Assembly: GCF_002115805.1 (NCBI RefSeq)
Contig: NZ_JFKC01000016.1
Location: forward strand, 19,912 to 83,911
DNA length: 64,000 nt
Reading direction: 5' to 3'
Source of the DNA: Marivita geojedonensis
Lineage (GTDB): Bacteria; Pseudomonadota; Alphaproteobacteria; Rhodobacterales; Rhodobacteraceae
Shown: positions 36,469-45,077 of the stretch, in pieces
Position numbering within the stretch: position 1 is the stretch's first letter
How the letters are laid out: every line of letters starts with the position of its first letter
Position numbers and translations under genes: made by a program
The notes under the pieces: model-generated
Database searches by the model: none
Seen by the model: only the letters and a program-made list of their open reading frames with translations
Told to the model about the DNA's origin: nothing

Positions 36469-36545
36469 GGGCCTGTAGCTCAATTGGTTAGAGCAGAGCG
36501 CTCATAACGCTTTGGTTGCGGGTTCAAGTCCTGCCGGGCCTACCA
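36469..36545 (+). tRNA. tRNA with anticodon CAT (tRNA-Ile2 or elongator tRNA-Met)
   Basis: The acceptor GGGCCTG pairs with CGGGCCT (two G-T pairs). The D-arm is GCTC/GAGC, the anticodon stem GAGCG/CGCTT holds CTCATAA with CAT at 36503-36505, and the T-arm is GCGGG/CCTGC. The discriminator is A and CCA is encoded. The anticodon region and variable loop resemble lysidine-modified tRNA-Ile2 of Proteobacteria more than initiator tRNA, but Met elongator cannot be excluded. Confidence 0.93.
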
Positions 36546-36557
36546 TTTCCGCTGAAA

Positions 36558-37523
36558 TTACGGAAAAAGCTTTCGGACTCCACCAACAACCGCCTCGTCA
36601 CGTTGTCCGACGCGGGTTACGGTCTTTTTGAAGATCAGTCCCTTTTTCTTGGAAAACTCAGGCAGCACGCCGACCGAGGCTTGATAGTAAATCGTCCATC
36701 CTGCTGCCCCGTTGTGATTGCGCAAACCAAACACAGCCGCACCAAGGGTCGGACGACCACGTGCGAGATCCAAGGCATAATCCGTCAGGCGATACCCATC
36801 TTCACCTGCATCGGTTTGGTCCCGAAGATACAATGCTTTGGCCCTGCGCTTCTGAGTGCGGGATTCCGCAACCTTCAGATAGTCCGATTTTTTCAACAGA
36901 CGCGGACGTCGAGATCCCGGATTCGGCAGCATTGCAGCGATGATTGTATCGACCCGCGCATTCACGCTTCGGTTCGCCATCTGACCGGCGGTGTCTGCGT
37001 CGTACCCTGCAGCTTCCAACCGTTCGATTTCCCGTCCGAACAAATCAACGAACTGATCACCGGCATTTGCGTGTGTGACAGTCGGATGATCATGGTTTCC
37101 AAAAACCTGTACCGAGCATCCACTCAGGGATGAGGTGAAAAAGTAGTCACAGTCACTTCCCAGCTTCATCGAGACAGCGGCGTTTTGTTTATACGGCAGG
37201 TAGTAACAGCGCGTATCGCCAGTATCAGCCGTTTGCGTTTTGGACATGTTGAAATCTCGCACATTGCCCCGAGGCGTAATGCCGAAATAAAGCTGGTGAC
37301 GCCGTGCACTGAGCGTCGTGTGGTTTCCGACAGCGATATTTGGCGTCAACCCGACCTTTTCAACGCGAGTAAGCATGCGTCCGGTGGCGTCCGTTTTGAC
37401 CTTACCCTTATCATCGAGTTCGATGGAAGTTTTACCTTTGAACAACTCGGTCTGCTCATTGAACGCAATAACATAGCGTTCCGCATAGCTGAGTGGATCG
37501 TTCAAAAAAGCGTCTAGCGACAT
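36558..37523 (-). CDS. uncharacterised protein with CNF1/BLF1-like LSGC motif
   Basis: A 321-residue protein with no signal peptide or membrane helix and no full-length family that I recognise. Residues 133-136 are LSGC, and Cys136 is followed exactly 15 residues later by His151 in TVTHANAG. The LSGC motif and the Cys-His pair with this spacing (Cys866/His881) define the glutamine-deamidase site of cytotoxic necrotising factor CNF1; BLF1 shares the motif with a shorter spacing. The C-terminal 60 residues (TDYALDLARGRPTLG...GWTIYYQASVGVLPEF) may form another small domain. GC and codon use are lower than in neighbours, and the stop lies 12 bp from a tRNA gene, which suggests transfer. Deamidase activity is a motif-level inference. 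Confidence 0.5.
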   Translation of the reverse strand: MSLDAFLNDPLSYAERYVIAFNEQTELFKGKTSIELDDKGKVKTDATGRMLTRVEKVGLTPNIAVGNHTTLSARRHQLYFGITPRGNVRDFNMSKTQTADTGDTRCYYLPYKQNAAVSMKLGSDCDYFFTSSLSGCSVQVFGNHDHPTVTHANAGDQFVDLFGREIERLEAAGYDADTAGQMANRSVNARVDTIIAAMLPNPGSRRPRLLKKSDYLKVAESRTQKRRAKALYLRDQTDAGEDGYRLTDYALDLARGRPTLGAAVFGLRNHNGAAGWTIYYQASVGVLPEFSKKKGLIFKKTVTRVGQRDEAVVGGVRKLFP

Positions 37524-37678
37524 ACGAGCAGTCCTTTACGTAAAAAATATTCTACGGAGGTCACTGCGCCAAAAACGTGCGCGCGCTACGGTTACGCACT
37601 ACTTGACCATGTTTGCCTGAAAGAAGCGGGCAATCAATGGTTTACTAAAGAAATCGAGCTTCGTTTGACTTGAGCACT

Positions 37679-38395
37679 TCATATGCAGCTGGTCACATCC
37701 GGCGTCGTCGCCCGCCAGTGCAGAGCATCTGCGATCATTTCGGGCACATCCGGGTGCAGGCCGATGGGATCAAGAACGATGCCTTGGAACCCAGACGCCG
37801 CGACCGCCTCAGGCAGATCATCGAGCACATGGCCCCGCTTGGCCGCAAAGAACGGCAGGCAGATGGCGTTTACTCCAAGTCCGGACAGTGCGTCAGTGAG
37901 TGAGGGGTCTTCCTCGACAAACCCGCAGCGGACGGATTTGGGCCCGAAGTCCTCGGCCACGCGGTCGGCGAAAGCGCGGGTGGCCTCGGACACGCGGCGG
38001 GATTTGCCCGAGCCGTGGCCGGCAATGACGAGGTCGGTTCCGTACGGTTCGAACCCGTGATCCGTACAGACCTGCCGCAGCCAGTTGGCGGCGAGCATCG
38101 GCAAGGTGCAATCCAGACCAAAGCTGACAAGCTGCGGCCCTACTCCTTCGGCCAGCCGTTTCGGCAGCTGCACCTGCGTGAACCAACCATCGGCCATGAA
38201 CATCGGATAGATCAGCGCACCGGGACGGTCTGCCGACAGCGCCTCGATCCGGCCTTCGGCAGCCAACGTCACGCCCTCGACGCGCGCCTCGGGCAGGTGC
38301 GCCGCCACGGCCGCCGCAAGGGCAGCGATTTCCGCCTCGCCCACATCGGGGTCCGAGGGCTGGCCGTGGCTGACGATCAGGGCATCGAAGGTCAT
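37679..38395 (-). CDS. CbiX/sirohydrochlorin chelatase-like protein
   Basis: A 238-residue protein resembling the class II chelatase fold of CbiX/SirB, in two half-domains. The N-terminal half starts DALIVSHGQPSDPDVG and the second contains LVIAGHGSGKSRR and CLPFFAAKRGHVLDDLP, where His residues of the HG motifs would bind metal. Such proteins insert cobalt or iron into sirohydrochlorin for B12 or sirohaem, but many genomic homologues are uncharacterised. GGAG lies eight bases before the ATG. The next gene upstream on the same strand is an SDR, 30 bp away. Confidence 0.7.
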   Translation of the reverse strand: MTFDALIVSHGQPSDPDVGEAEIAALAAAVAAHLPEARVEGVTLAAEGRIEALSADRPGALIYPMFMADGWFTQVQLPKRLAEGVGPQLVSFGLDCTLPMLAANWLRQVCTDHGFEPYGTDLVIAGHGSGKSRRVSEATRAFADRVAEDFGPKSVRCGFVEEDPSLTDALSGLGVNAICLPFFAAKRGHVLDDLPEAVAASGFQGIVLDPIGLHPDVPEMIADALHWRATTPDVTSCI

Positions 38396-38425
38396 GAAGG
38401 TCTCCGGGCTTGGTCCCCAAGAGAC

Positions 38426-39193
38426 CTAGCGCGGGGCCATGCGAATGGCACCATCCAATCGGATCACTTCGCCGTTGAGCATCTGATTCTCGACGATATG
38501 GCGCACCAGTTGCGCGTATTCCGACGGGTTGCCGAGGCGTGACGGGAATGGCACCTGCGCGCCAAGGCTGTCCTGTACCTCTTGAGGGAGACCTTCGAGC
38601 ATCGGTGTCTTGAAGAGGCCGGGGGCAATGGCGCAGACGCGGATGCCCAATTGCGCCAGATCGCGGGCCATGGGCAGCGTCATGCCAACCACGCCACCCT
38701 TGGAGGCGGCATAAGCCACCTGACCCACCTGCCCTTCATAAGCCGCGACAGAGGCGGTGTTGACGATCACCCCGCGCGAACCGTCCGCATCGAGCGGGTC
38801 ATTCGCTGCCATCAGCGCCGCCGCTTGCGAGGCGACATTGAAGGTGCCGATCAGGTTGACCTTGATCGTGGCGATAAAAGGCTTCGGGTCATGCGCGGCC
38901 CCTTTTGAGACCGTCTTGGCGGCGGGTGCGATTCCGGCACAGTTCACCGCGATATGGGCAGTCCCGTAGGTGGTCTTCACGGTTTCCATCGCGGCGGCGA
39001 CGCTGGCCGGGTCGCTGACATCCGTTTTGACGAAAATCCCGCCAAGCGCTTTGGCCTGTGCGGCGCCTGCGGTTTCGTTCATATCGAGGAGGACGAGCTT
39101 GGCCCCTGCCTCGGCCAGAGCGGTTGCGGCGGCGGCCCCGAGCCCCGATGCGCCCCCTGAAACGATGGCGACGGTGTCTTTTGTGATAATCAT
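38426..39193 (-). CDS. SDR-family 3-hydroxyacyl-CoA dehydrogenase (type II-like)
   Basis: A 255-residue short-chain dehydrogenase. The cofactor motif is [18 protein letters not shown], followed by LLDMNE and the NAG motif ([10 protein letters not shown]). Catalytic Ser is in [24 protein letters not shown], with Tyr and Lys in YAASK. The sequence, with its [11 protein letters not shown] segment and [11 protein letters not shown], matches HSD17B10-like 3-hydroxyacyl-CoA dehydrogenases acting in beta-oxidation or isoleucine breakdown. The start at 39193 (MIITKDTVA) has GAGGGAG upstream and is preferred to 39322. Confidence 0.9.
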   Translation of the reverse strand: MIITKDTVAIVSGGASGLGAAAATALAEAGAKLVLLDMNETAGAAQAKALGGIFVKTDVSDPASVAAAMETVKTTYGTAHIAVNCAGIAPAAKTVSKGAAHDPKPFIATIKVNLIGTFNVASQAAALMAANDPLDADGSRGVIVNTASVAAYEGQVGQVAYAASKGGVVGMTLPMARDLAQLGIRVCAIAPGLFKTPMLEGLPQEVQDSLGAQVPFPSRLGNPSEYAQLVRHIVENQMLNGEVIRLDGAIRMAPR

Positions 39194-39296
39194 GTGCGCT
39201 CCCTCTTGGTCTTGGCGGTCACAGACGGTGATGCAATGCGATCCTTTCTGAAGTGTTTCGAGCGGGAAAAACAAGGGTGCGGGTGATGGCGGGTGC

Positions 39297-39363
39297 AAGC
39301 CCGTTGCAACGGGCTTTGACACGCGATTTCGAAATCGCGTATCAAGCGCCTTCGAAGGCGCTT
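39297..39363. repeat. three tandem perfect 20-bp palindromes
   Basis: Palindromes with half-sites AAGCCCGTTG (39297-39316), ACGCGATTTC (39321-39340) and AAGCGCCTTC (39344-39363) lie side by side. The spacers are 4 and 3 bp and the centres are 24 and 23 bp apart. Arms differ, while the cores are TTGCAA, TTCGAA and TTCGAA. They fill the region upstream of the acyltransferase start and the divergent SDR. They could form hairpins in RNA or be protein sites. Confidence 0.8.
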
Positions 39364-39390
39364 CCCGCCGTCATCTGAACAGGTTTCCTT

Positions 39391-40317
39391 TTGGCCAAAT
39401 CCAAGAAGCGCAAACACACCCCCGGTGGTTGGCAGGACTGGGCGACGGACCGTGTCCTACGGGCTGCGATCTGGTGTGCGCTGCGCCTTCCTTTGCGGGC
39501 ACGGCTCTGGCTGATGGGTCGTCTGATCCGGCATGTGGTGGCCCCTCTGGCGGGTTACCGTGACCGCGCGATGAACAATCTGGCCCATGTCTGGCCGGAT
39601 ATGTCCGTTCAGGAGCGTCGCCACCTGGCCGATCTGGTGGCCGACAACGCCGGGCGGACGATGATCGATAATTACGATGTCAAAGGTCTGATGCGCCGGA
39701 TGGCCACGGCGGACATCACCGGCGACGGTCTGGCTGAGGTCGAAAAGGCCCGCGCCGAAGGTCGCCCCGTTCTGTTTGTCACCGGGCATTTCGGCAATTT
39801 CGAAGCGCCGCGTGCGGCGTTGGTGGCACGGGGCTATCGCATCGGCGGGCTCTACCGGCCGATGTCCAACCCCTATTTCAACGCGCATTACGCCGCCAAC
39901 ATGCACGCCCTGTCGGATCCTGTGTTCGAACAGGGTCGGCGCGGCACGATGGGATTGATTAAACACATCCGCGAAGGCGGCATGGGCGTGCTCTTGTTCG
40001 ATGTCTATGACAGCGCGGGTGTTCCCATCGACTTCATGGGTCAGCCGGCCCCGACCCTCACCTCAGCCGCCGATATCGCACTCAAGACCGGGGCGCTGCT
40101 GGTGCCGTTCTTCGGCATTCGCAAGGATGATGGCATCAGCTTTGATGCGGTGTTCGAAGCGCCCGTCCCGCATGGGGAACCGGTCCAGATGATGCGCGAG
40201 GTCACAGCCCGGCTGGAAGCGCGCATTCACGAGAATCCCGACCAGTGGTTCTGGATTCACCGCCGGTGGAAGCCGAAGCGTCAGCGCAAGCGCGCGGCGG
40301 CGAAAATGGGGCCGTAA
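39391..40317 (+). CDS. lipid A biosynthesis (lauroyl) acyltransferase, LpxL/HtrB family
   Basis: A 308-residue inner-membrane-associated acyltransferase that adds secondary acyl chains to lipid A precursors. The catalytic HX4E motif is HFGNFE within VLFVTGHFGNFEAPRAAL. GLYRPMSNPYFNAHYA and the C-terminal DQWFWIHRRWKPK are the other family blocks. The start is TTG at 39391, with AGG about seven bases before it; an ATG would shorten the family N-terminus. The 3' end overlaps the convergent DUF1223 gene by 37 bp. Confidence 0.9.
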   Translation: MAKSKKRKHTPGGWQDWATDRVLRAAIWCALRLPLRARLWLMGRLIRHVVAPLAGYRDRAMNNLAHVWPDMSVQERRHLADLVADNAGRTMIDNYDVKGLMRRMATADITGDGLAEVEKARAEGRPVLFVTGHFGNFEAPRAALVARGYRIGGLYRPMSNPYFNAHYAANMHALSDPVFEQGRRGTMGLIKHIREGGMGVLLFDVYDSAGVPIDFMGQPAPTLTSAADIALKTGALLVPFFGIRKDDGISFDAVFEAPVPHGEPVQMMREVTARLEARIHENPDQWFWIHRRWKPKRQRKRAAAKMGP

Positions 40318-40979
40318 CCCTTTTTCTGAACCAGAACGACAATCGGCGCGCTGCCCGTGACCGGAACCGACGCCGCAAGCGGTGCCTTGCCATTCCAGTC
40401 GCCGACGTCGGACCACTCGGTCACGACATGGGTGTAGGTGAGCTTTTTGCCCGCGTTCTCGCCGCGCGGGATGCTCACGGTCTCGGCTGGAGTGTAGCGC
40501 ACAAGGAACACGTCTGCCTCCGCCAAGCCTGACGCTGCCGGTGCAGAGATGCTGAGACTGTCGCCCGAGCGGCGGAGCGTCAGCGGAACAGCGAGCCCTT
40601 TTTCCACATGCGCCTGCACCAGATCGGTGACATCCATCGGACGGTTCCCGACCACATCCTTGACCCCATTGACCACCATCTGCGGCGTATAGATCGCGCG
40701 GTTGCCGAAGGATCGCGCGTAGCCCTTCTGCCGTTTGGTGAAGGCGGCATGGGCGAACTTGTCCTTCCAGCCGATGTAATCCCAGTAATCGACATGCAGA
40801 CCGAGCGCGATGATGTTGTCACGCTCACCAAGCCGCGCCAGCATTTCATCTGCCGGAGGACAGGAGGAACAGCCCTGCGAGGTGAACAGCTCGACCACAA
40901 CGGGCGTGTCGTCCGCTATTGCGACGGTTGCGTTTACGCCCAGCACCAGTGCTGCCACACATGCCCAAAGCCTGTTCAT
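40281..40979 (-). CDS. DUF1223 secreted thioredoxin-like protein
   Basis: A 232-residue exported protein. A signal peptide (MNRLWACVAALVLGVNATVAIA) is followed by a thioredoxin-like fold with VVVELFTSQGCSSCPPADEML, where CSSC is the candidate redox motif, and by YTPQMVVNGV, a cis-Pro-like loop. DUF1223 proteins are common in Alphaproteobacteria and have no settled role. ATG 40979 is preferred to 41018 because it starts the signal peptide. Confidence 0.88.
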   Translation of the reverse strand: MNRLWACVAALVLGVNATVAIADDTPVVVELFTSQGCSSCPPADEMLARLGERDNIIALGLHVDYWDYIGWKDKFAHAAFTKRQKGYARSFGNRAIYTPQMVVNGVKDVVGNRPMDVTDLVQAHVEKGLAVPLTLRRSGDSLSISAPAASGLAEADVFLVRYTPAETVSIPRGENAGKKLTYTHVVTEWSDVGDWNGKAPLAASVPVTGSAPIVVLVQKKGYGPIFAAARLR

Positions 40980-41196
40980 TCCTGCGCTATCCTGTCCCGG
41001 TTTCTCTGCCCGAAACACTTAGCCATACCCGACTGAAATAACCAATCAAGGTTTTGCGATAGACCGCGAGGCGGGCATCGTCAGAGAATTGTGTGCAATA
41101 GTATACCAAAAGTGTCGCACCCCCCTTGATCGACTCCGTGGCATCGGGCAAAGAGCAGCTCAAAGACCCGATTTCCCCCATCTGAGGAGCCACGTC

Positions 41197-43986
41197 ATGC
41201 CCATTATCGTTGGTCAGGATACAGCCAAGACTCGTAAGACCCTTACGGTCAACGGCCAGTCCATCGCCTATTACTCGATCCCCGCAGCCGAGGCGGCCGG
41301 GCTTGGGACATTTTCGAACCTGCCCGCCTGTCTGAAGGTGGTGCTTGAAAACATGCTGCGCTTTGAGGACGGCAAGACCGTCAGCGTCGACGACATCAAG
41401 GCGTTCGGCACATGGGGCGAAAACGGCGGCCAGAACCCGCGCGAGATCGCATACCGTCCGGCGCGCGTGCTGATGCAGGACTTCACCGGCGTTCCCGCCG
41501 TTGTGGACCTTGCCGCAATGCGTGACGGAATCGTGGCGCTGGGTGGCGACCCGGAAAAGATCAACCCGCTGAACCCCGTTGATCTGGTCATCGACCACTC
41601 GGTCATGATCGACGAATTCGGCAACCCGCGCGCGTTCCAGATGAACGTGGACCGCGAGTACGAGCGCAACATGGAGCGCTATACCTTCCTCAAGTGGGGC
41701 CAGAACGCGTTCAACAACTTCCGCGTGGTTCCGCCGGGCACCGGCATCTGCCACCAGGTGAACCTCGAATACCTCGCACAGACCGTCTGGACCGATGCGG
41801 ACCAGACCGGCGCGCAGGTGGCCTACCCCGATACGCTGGTCGGCACCGACAGCCACACCACCATGGTCAACGGCGCCGCCGTTCTGGGCTGGGGTGTTGG
41901 TGGGATCGAAGCCGAGGCCGCGATGCTGGGTCAGCCGATCTCCATGCTCATCCCCGAAGTCATCGGCTTCGAGCTCACCGGCGAGATGGTCGAAGGCACC
42001 ACCGGGACCGACCTTGTGCTGAAGGTCGTGGAAATGCTGCGCGAGAAAGGCGTGGTCGGCAAGTTCGTTGAATTCTACGGCAAAGGCCTCGACCATCTGC
42101 CGCTGGCAGACCGGGCAACAATCGCCAACATGGCACCGGAATACGGCGCGACCTGCGGCTTCTTCCCGATCGACGACGAAACCCTGCGCTACCTCAAGAC
42201 CACTGGCCGCGACATGGATCGCATTGCACTGGTCGAAGCCTATGCCAAGGAAAACGGTTTCTGGCGTGGCGCGGATTATGCGCCGATCTACACCGACACG
42301 CTGCATCTCGACATGGGCACCATCGTTCCGGCCATTTCCGGTCCGAAGCGCCCGCAGGACTACATCGCCCTCGACAAAGCCGGCAAAGCCTTCGGCGACT
42401 ACGTCAAAGGTATCCGCTCGGGCAAGGACGCCAGCCCGAAAGAGGAAATCCGCTGGGAAGGTGAAGGCGGTGCGCCGGAACCGACCGAGATTCCGGGTGA
42501 CGAAGGCCATCACAAGCGCGGCTATGTCGCCACCGAGGACGGCCATTACCAACTGCATGATGGCTCGGTTGTGATCGCTTCGATCACCTCGTGCACCAAC
42601 ACGTCGAACCCCTATGTGATGATCGGCGCCGGCCTCGTCGCCCGCAAGGCGCGCGAAAAAGGCCTGACCCGCAAGCCCTGGGTCAAGACATCGCTTGCCC
42701 CCGGTTCGCAGGTCGTGTCCGCGTATCTTGAAGCGGCAAACCTTCAGGAAGACCTCGACGCCATCGGCTTCAACCTTGTCGGCTATGGCTGCACCACCTG
42801 TATCGGCAACTCCGGCCCACTGGCCGAAGAGATCAGCAAGTGCATCAATGACAACGACCTGATCGCCACCTCCGTGTTGTCGGGCAATCGTAACTTCGAA
42901 GGCCGGATTTCCCCGGACGTGCGCGCCAACTACCTCGCCTCCCCGCCGCTGGTGGTGGCCTATGCGCTGGTCGGTGACATGAACGTGGATATCGCCAAGG
43001 AACCGCTCGGCAAGGACAAGGACGGCAATGACGTCTACCTCAAGGACATCTGGCCGACCTCCAAGGAAGTCGCGGAACTGGTCGAACAGACCGTGACCCG
43101 TGAAGCGTTCCAGTCGAAATATGCTGACGTGTTCAAGGGCGACGAGAAATGGCAGGGCGTGGAAACCACCAGCGCCAAGACCTATGACTGGCCGCCGACA
43201 TCGACCTACGTGCAGAACCCGCCCTATTTCCAGGGCATCACCATGGCGACCAAGAAGATCGAGAACATCGAAGGCGCCAAGGTTCTGGCCCTGCTGGGCG
43301 ACATGATCACAACCGACCACATCAGCCCGGCGGGGTCTTTCAAGGACACCACCCCGGCAGGCCAGTACCTGATCGAACGTCAGGTTCCGGTACGCGAATT
43401 CAACTCCTATGGTTCGCGTCGCGGCAACCACGAGATCATGATGCGCGGCACATTCGCCAACATTCGCATCAAGAACGAGATGCTCGACGGCGTCGAAGGT
43501 GGCTACACCAAGGGGCCGGATGGTCAGCAGACCTCGATCTTCGACGCGGCGATGGCCTATCAGGAAGCGGGCACTCCGCTCGTGGTCTTCGGCGGCGAAC
43601 AGTACGGCGCGGGCTCCAGCCGTGACTGGGCGGCCAAAGGCACCGCGCTGCTGGGCGTCAAGGCCGTGATCGCGGAAAGCTTTGAACGTATCCACCGCTC
43701 CAACCTCGTTGGCATGGGTGTGATCCCGTTCGAGTTCACCGGTGGAGACACCCGCAAGTCGCTGGGTCTCAAGGGTGATGAAACCGTGTCGATCCACGGT
43801 CTCGACACCATCACGCCGCTGGCCGAGGTGCCCTGCACCATCACCTATGCGGACGGAACCGAGAAGACGATCACGCTCAAGTGCCGGATCGATACCGCGA
43901 TCGAGATCGAATACATCGAACATGGTGGCGTTCTGCACTACGTGCTGCGCGACCTCGCCAGCCGCGACGCGGTGGCGGCGGAATAA
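41197..43986 (+). CDS. acnA: aconitate hydratase A
   Basis: Isomerises citrate to isocitrate in the TCA cycle through a [4Fe-4S] cluster; family members also bind RNA as apo-proteins. The protein has 929 residues, normal for AcnA. Cluster ligands are Cys466 in ITSCTNTSNP and Cys532/Cys535 in GYGCTTCIGN. The swivel domain shows VVFGGEQYGAGSSRDWAAKG near the C-terminus. TGAGGAGC lies nine bases before ATG 41197. A 217-bp promoter region separates it from the DUF1223 gene, and a strong terminator follows. Confidence 0.98.
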   Translation: MPIIVGQDTAKTRKTLTVNGQSIAYYSIPAAEAAGLGTFSNLPACLKVVLENMLRFEDGKTVSVDDIKAFGTWGENGGQNPREIAYRPARVLMQDFTGVPAVVDLAAMRDGIVALGGDPEKINPLNPVDLVIDHSVMIDEFGNPRAFQMNVDREYERNMERYTFLKWGQNAFNNFRVVPPGTGICHQVNLEYLAQTVWTDADQTGAQVAYPDTLVGTDSHTTMVNGAAVLGWGVGGIEAEAAMLGQPISMLIPEVIGFELTGEMVEGTTGTDLVLKVVEMLREKGVVGKFVEFYGKGLDHLPLADRATIANMAPEYGATCGFFPIDDETLRYLKTTGRDMDRIALVEAYAKENGFWRGADYAPIYTDTLHLDMGTIVPAISGPKRPQDYIALDKAGKAFGDYVKGIRSGKDASPKEEIRWEGEGGAPEPTEIPGDEGHHKRGYVATEDGHYQLHDGSVVIASITSCTNTSNPYVMIGAGLVARKAREKGLTRKPWVKTSLAPGSQVVSAYLEAANLQEDLDAIGFNLVGYGCTTCIGNSGPLAEEISKCINDNDLIATSVLSGNRNFEGRISPDVRANYLASPPLVVAYALVGDMNVDIAKEPLGKDKDGNDVYLKDIWPTSKEVAELVEQTVTREAFQSKYADVFKGDEKWQGVETTSAKTYDWPPTSTYVQNPPYFQGITMATKKIENIEGAKVLALLGDMITTDHISPAGSFKDTTPAGQYLIERQVPVREFNSYGSRRGNHEIMMRGTFANIRIKNEMLDGVEGGYTKGPDGQQTSIFDAAMAYQEAGTPLVVFGGEQYGAGSSRDWAAKGTALLGVKAVIAESFERIHRSNLVGMGVIPFEFTGGDTRKSLGLKGDETVSIHGLDTITPLAEVPCTITYADGTEKTITLKCRIDTAIEIEYIEHGGVLHYVLRDLASRDAVAAE

Positions 43987-44031
43987 GGTCTGGGGCCTGC
44001 ATCAGGCAGGCGTTACAGACAGACGACAGAT

Positions 44032-44063
44032 CAGGCGGGCTTCGGCCCGCCTGTTTTCGTTTT
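44032..44063 (+). terminator. intrinsic terminator of acnA
   Basis: CAGGCGGGC and GCCCGCCTG pair around TTCG, followed by TTTTCGTTTT. This is a textbook Rho-independent structure 45 bp after the acnA stop. Between it and 44277 I see no supportable gene. Confidence 0.92.
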
Positions 44064-44276
44064 GCCCATGACAAAGCCCCGGTGTTGCAGTTGGACAACG
44101 ATGCGGCAGCCGGAAACTGCGGCAAAAACGGGTATCATCGGCAAAATCCGGCCAGAAAATGAAAAAGATATTCAAAAATTGGATCAAGTTGTCGCATGTG
44201 ACAGCTTGGCCCCTACACATTTGCCCCTGCGATCCCAATTACTGTCCGGACAGGCACAAATTCGACGAATCACACA

Positions 44277-44378
44277 ATGAAGCTGCTGACGATCATTCAG
44301 ACCGCAGCCCTGCTGTTGATTGCAGGCGCAAGCGTTTTCGCCGGTATCCCGGATACCGCGACCAATCTGATTCCCTGA
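44277..44378 (+). CDS. possible 33-residue secreted or membrane peptide
   Basis: ATG 44277 opens a 33-codon frame: MKLLTIIQTAALLLIAGASVFAG followed by IPDTATNLIP (only the first part is hydrophobic). It looks like a short signal peptide with an Ala-X-Ala-type end (SVFA) and a ten-residue tail. No Shine-Dalgarno is visible. The frame ends eight bases before the convergent ccmG stop. It could be a chance frame. Confidence 0.3.
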   Translation: MKLLTIIQTAALLLIAGASVFAGIPDTATNLIP

Positions 44379-44385
44379 CGGGTGA

Positions 44386-44925
44386 TTACTCGGCCAGCGC
44401 TTTTTCCAGCGCTGGCACAAACCGCTGTTCGTAATCCGACCCCACAAGTGGGCCAGCAAACCGGAACAGAACGGTGCCTTCTCCATCCACGATGAATGTC
44501 TCAGGCGGCGCCGTCACACCCCAATCAATCGACGTCCGTCCTGCCGGATCGAACGGCACCGCAACAAACGGGTTTCCGTCTTCTTCCAGATACCGGCTGG
44601 CATTCGCTTCCTGATCGCGGATGTTCACGCCGATAATCTTCATACCCTCGGCCTGCATCTCCAGCAGTTTGGGATGCTCCACCCGGCACGGCGGGCACCA
44701 GCTGGCCCAGAAATTCACGAGGGTCACTTCACCAGAGGTGAGCATCTCAGGCTCGAACGCGGCATAGCCTGTCAGCGGAACCTCGGTGATCGGAGGAGCG
44801 GGCTGCCCAACGCGGGTTGACGGCAGGCCCTGCGGGTCTTCGCGGAACATTCCGACATAGGCCAGAACGGCAAACGCCCCGAAAATCACCGGCGGCAGGA
44901 TCATCAGCGGCGAGATCTTTGCCAT
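44386..44925 (-). CDS. ccmG: cytochrome c biogenesis thiol:disulfide interchange protein CcmG/DsbE
   Basis: A 179-residue periplasmic thioredoxin held by an N-terminal helix (LMILPPVIFGAFAVLAYVGMF). The redox motif is WASWCPPCRVEHP, and TAPPETFIV holds the cis-Pro. CcmG reduces apocytochrome c cysteines before haem attachment. The ATG at 44925 overlaps the ccmD stop in TGATG, giving translational coupling. It is the last gene of the ccmABCDG transcript. Confidence 0.95.
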   Translation of the reverse strand: MAKISPLMILPPVIFGAFAVLAYVGMFREDPQGLPSTRVGQPAPPITEVPLTGYAAFEPEMLTSGEVTLVNFWASWCPPCRVEHPKLLEMQAEGMKIIGVNIRDQEANASRYLEEDGNPFVAVPFDPAGRTSIDWGVTAPPETFIVDGEGTVLFRFAGPLVGSDYEQRFVPALEKALAE

Positions 44926-45077
44926 CAATCGCCCCGCCGGTTTTCGATCTCGTCCAAAGCCACGCGGACCTTGCGGGCGCGGCGCAGACTGGCCAGCACG
45001 ATTACGACCAACAGAACGATGGTCACGCCGTAGGAGCTGAGGACCGCAAAGGCGTATTTGCCAAGATCAGGGATCAT
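44925..45077 (-). CDS. ccmD: haem exporter protein CcmD
   Basis: A 50-residue single-helix membrane protein (MIPDLGKYAFAVLSSYGVTI as the start), with a basic juxtamembrane stretch (SLRRARKVR) as in the family. CcmD stabilises holo-CcmE release from the CcmABC complex. It overlaps the end of ccmC by four bases and the start of ccmG by one base. Its shortness makes it easy to miss. Confidence 0.9.
   Translation of the reverse strand: MIPDLGKYAFAVLSSYGVTIVLLVVIVLASLRRARKVRVALDEIENRRGD

Noticed and set aside
40987..43938. A 983-codon frame opposite acnA.
   Set aside because: High-GC coding DNA leaves long open frames on the other strand; acnA is unmistakable and the antisense product has no recognisable motif.
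44159..44434. Frame beginning MKKIFKNWIK with a Cys/Pro-rich stretch after acnA.
   Set aside because: No ribosome site, and it runs into the 3' end of ccmG on the other strand.
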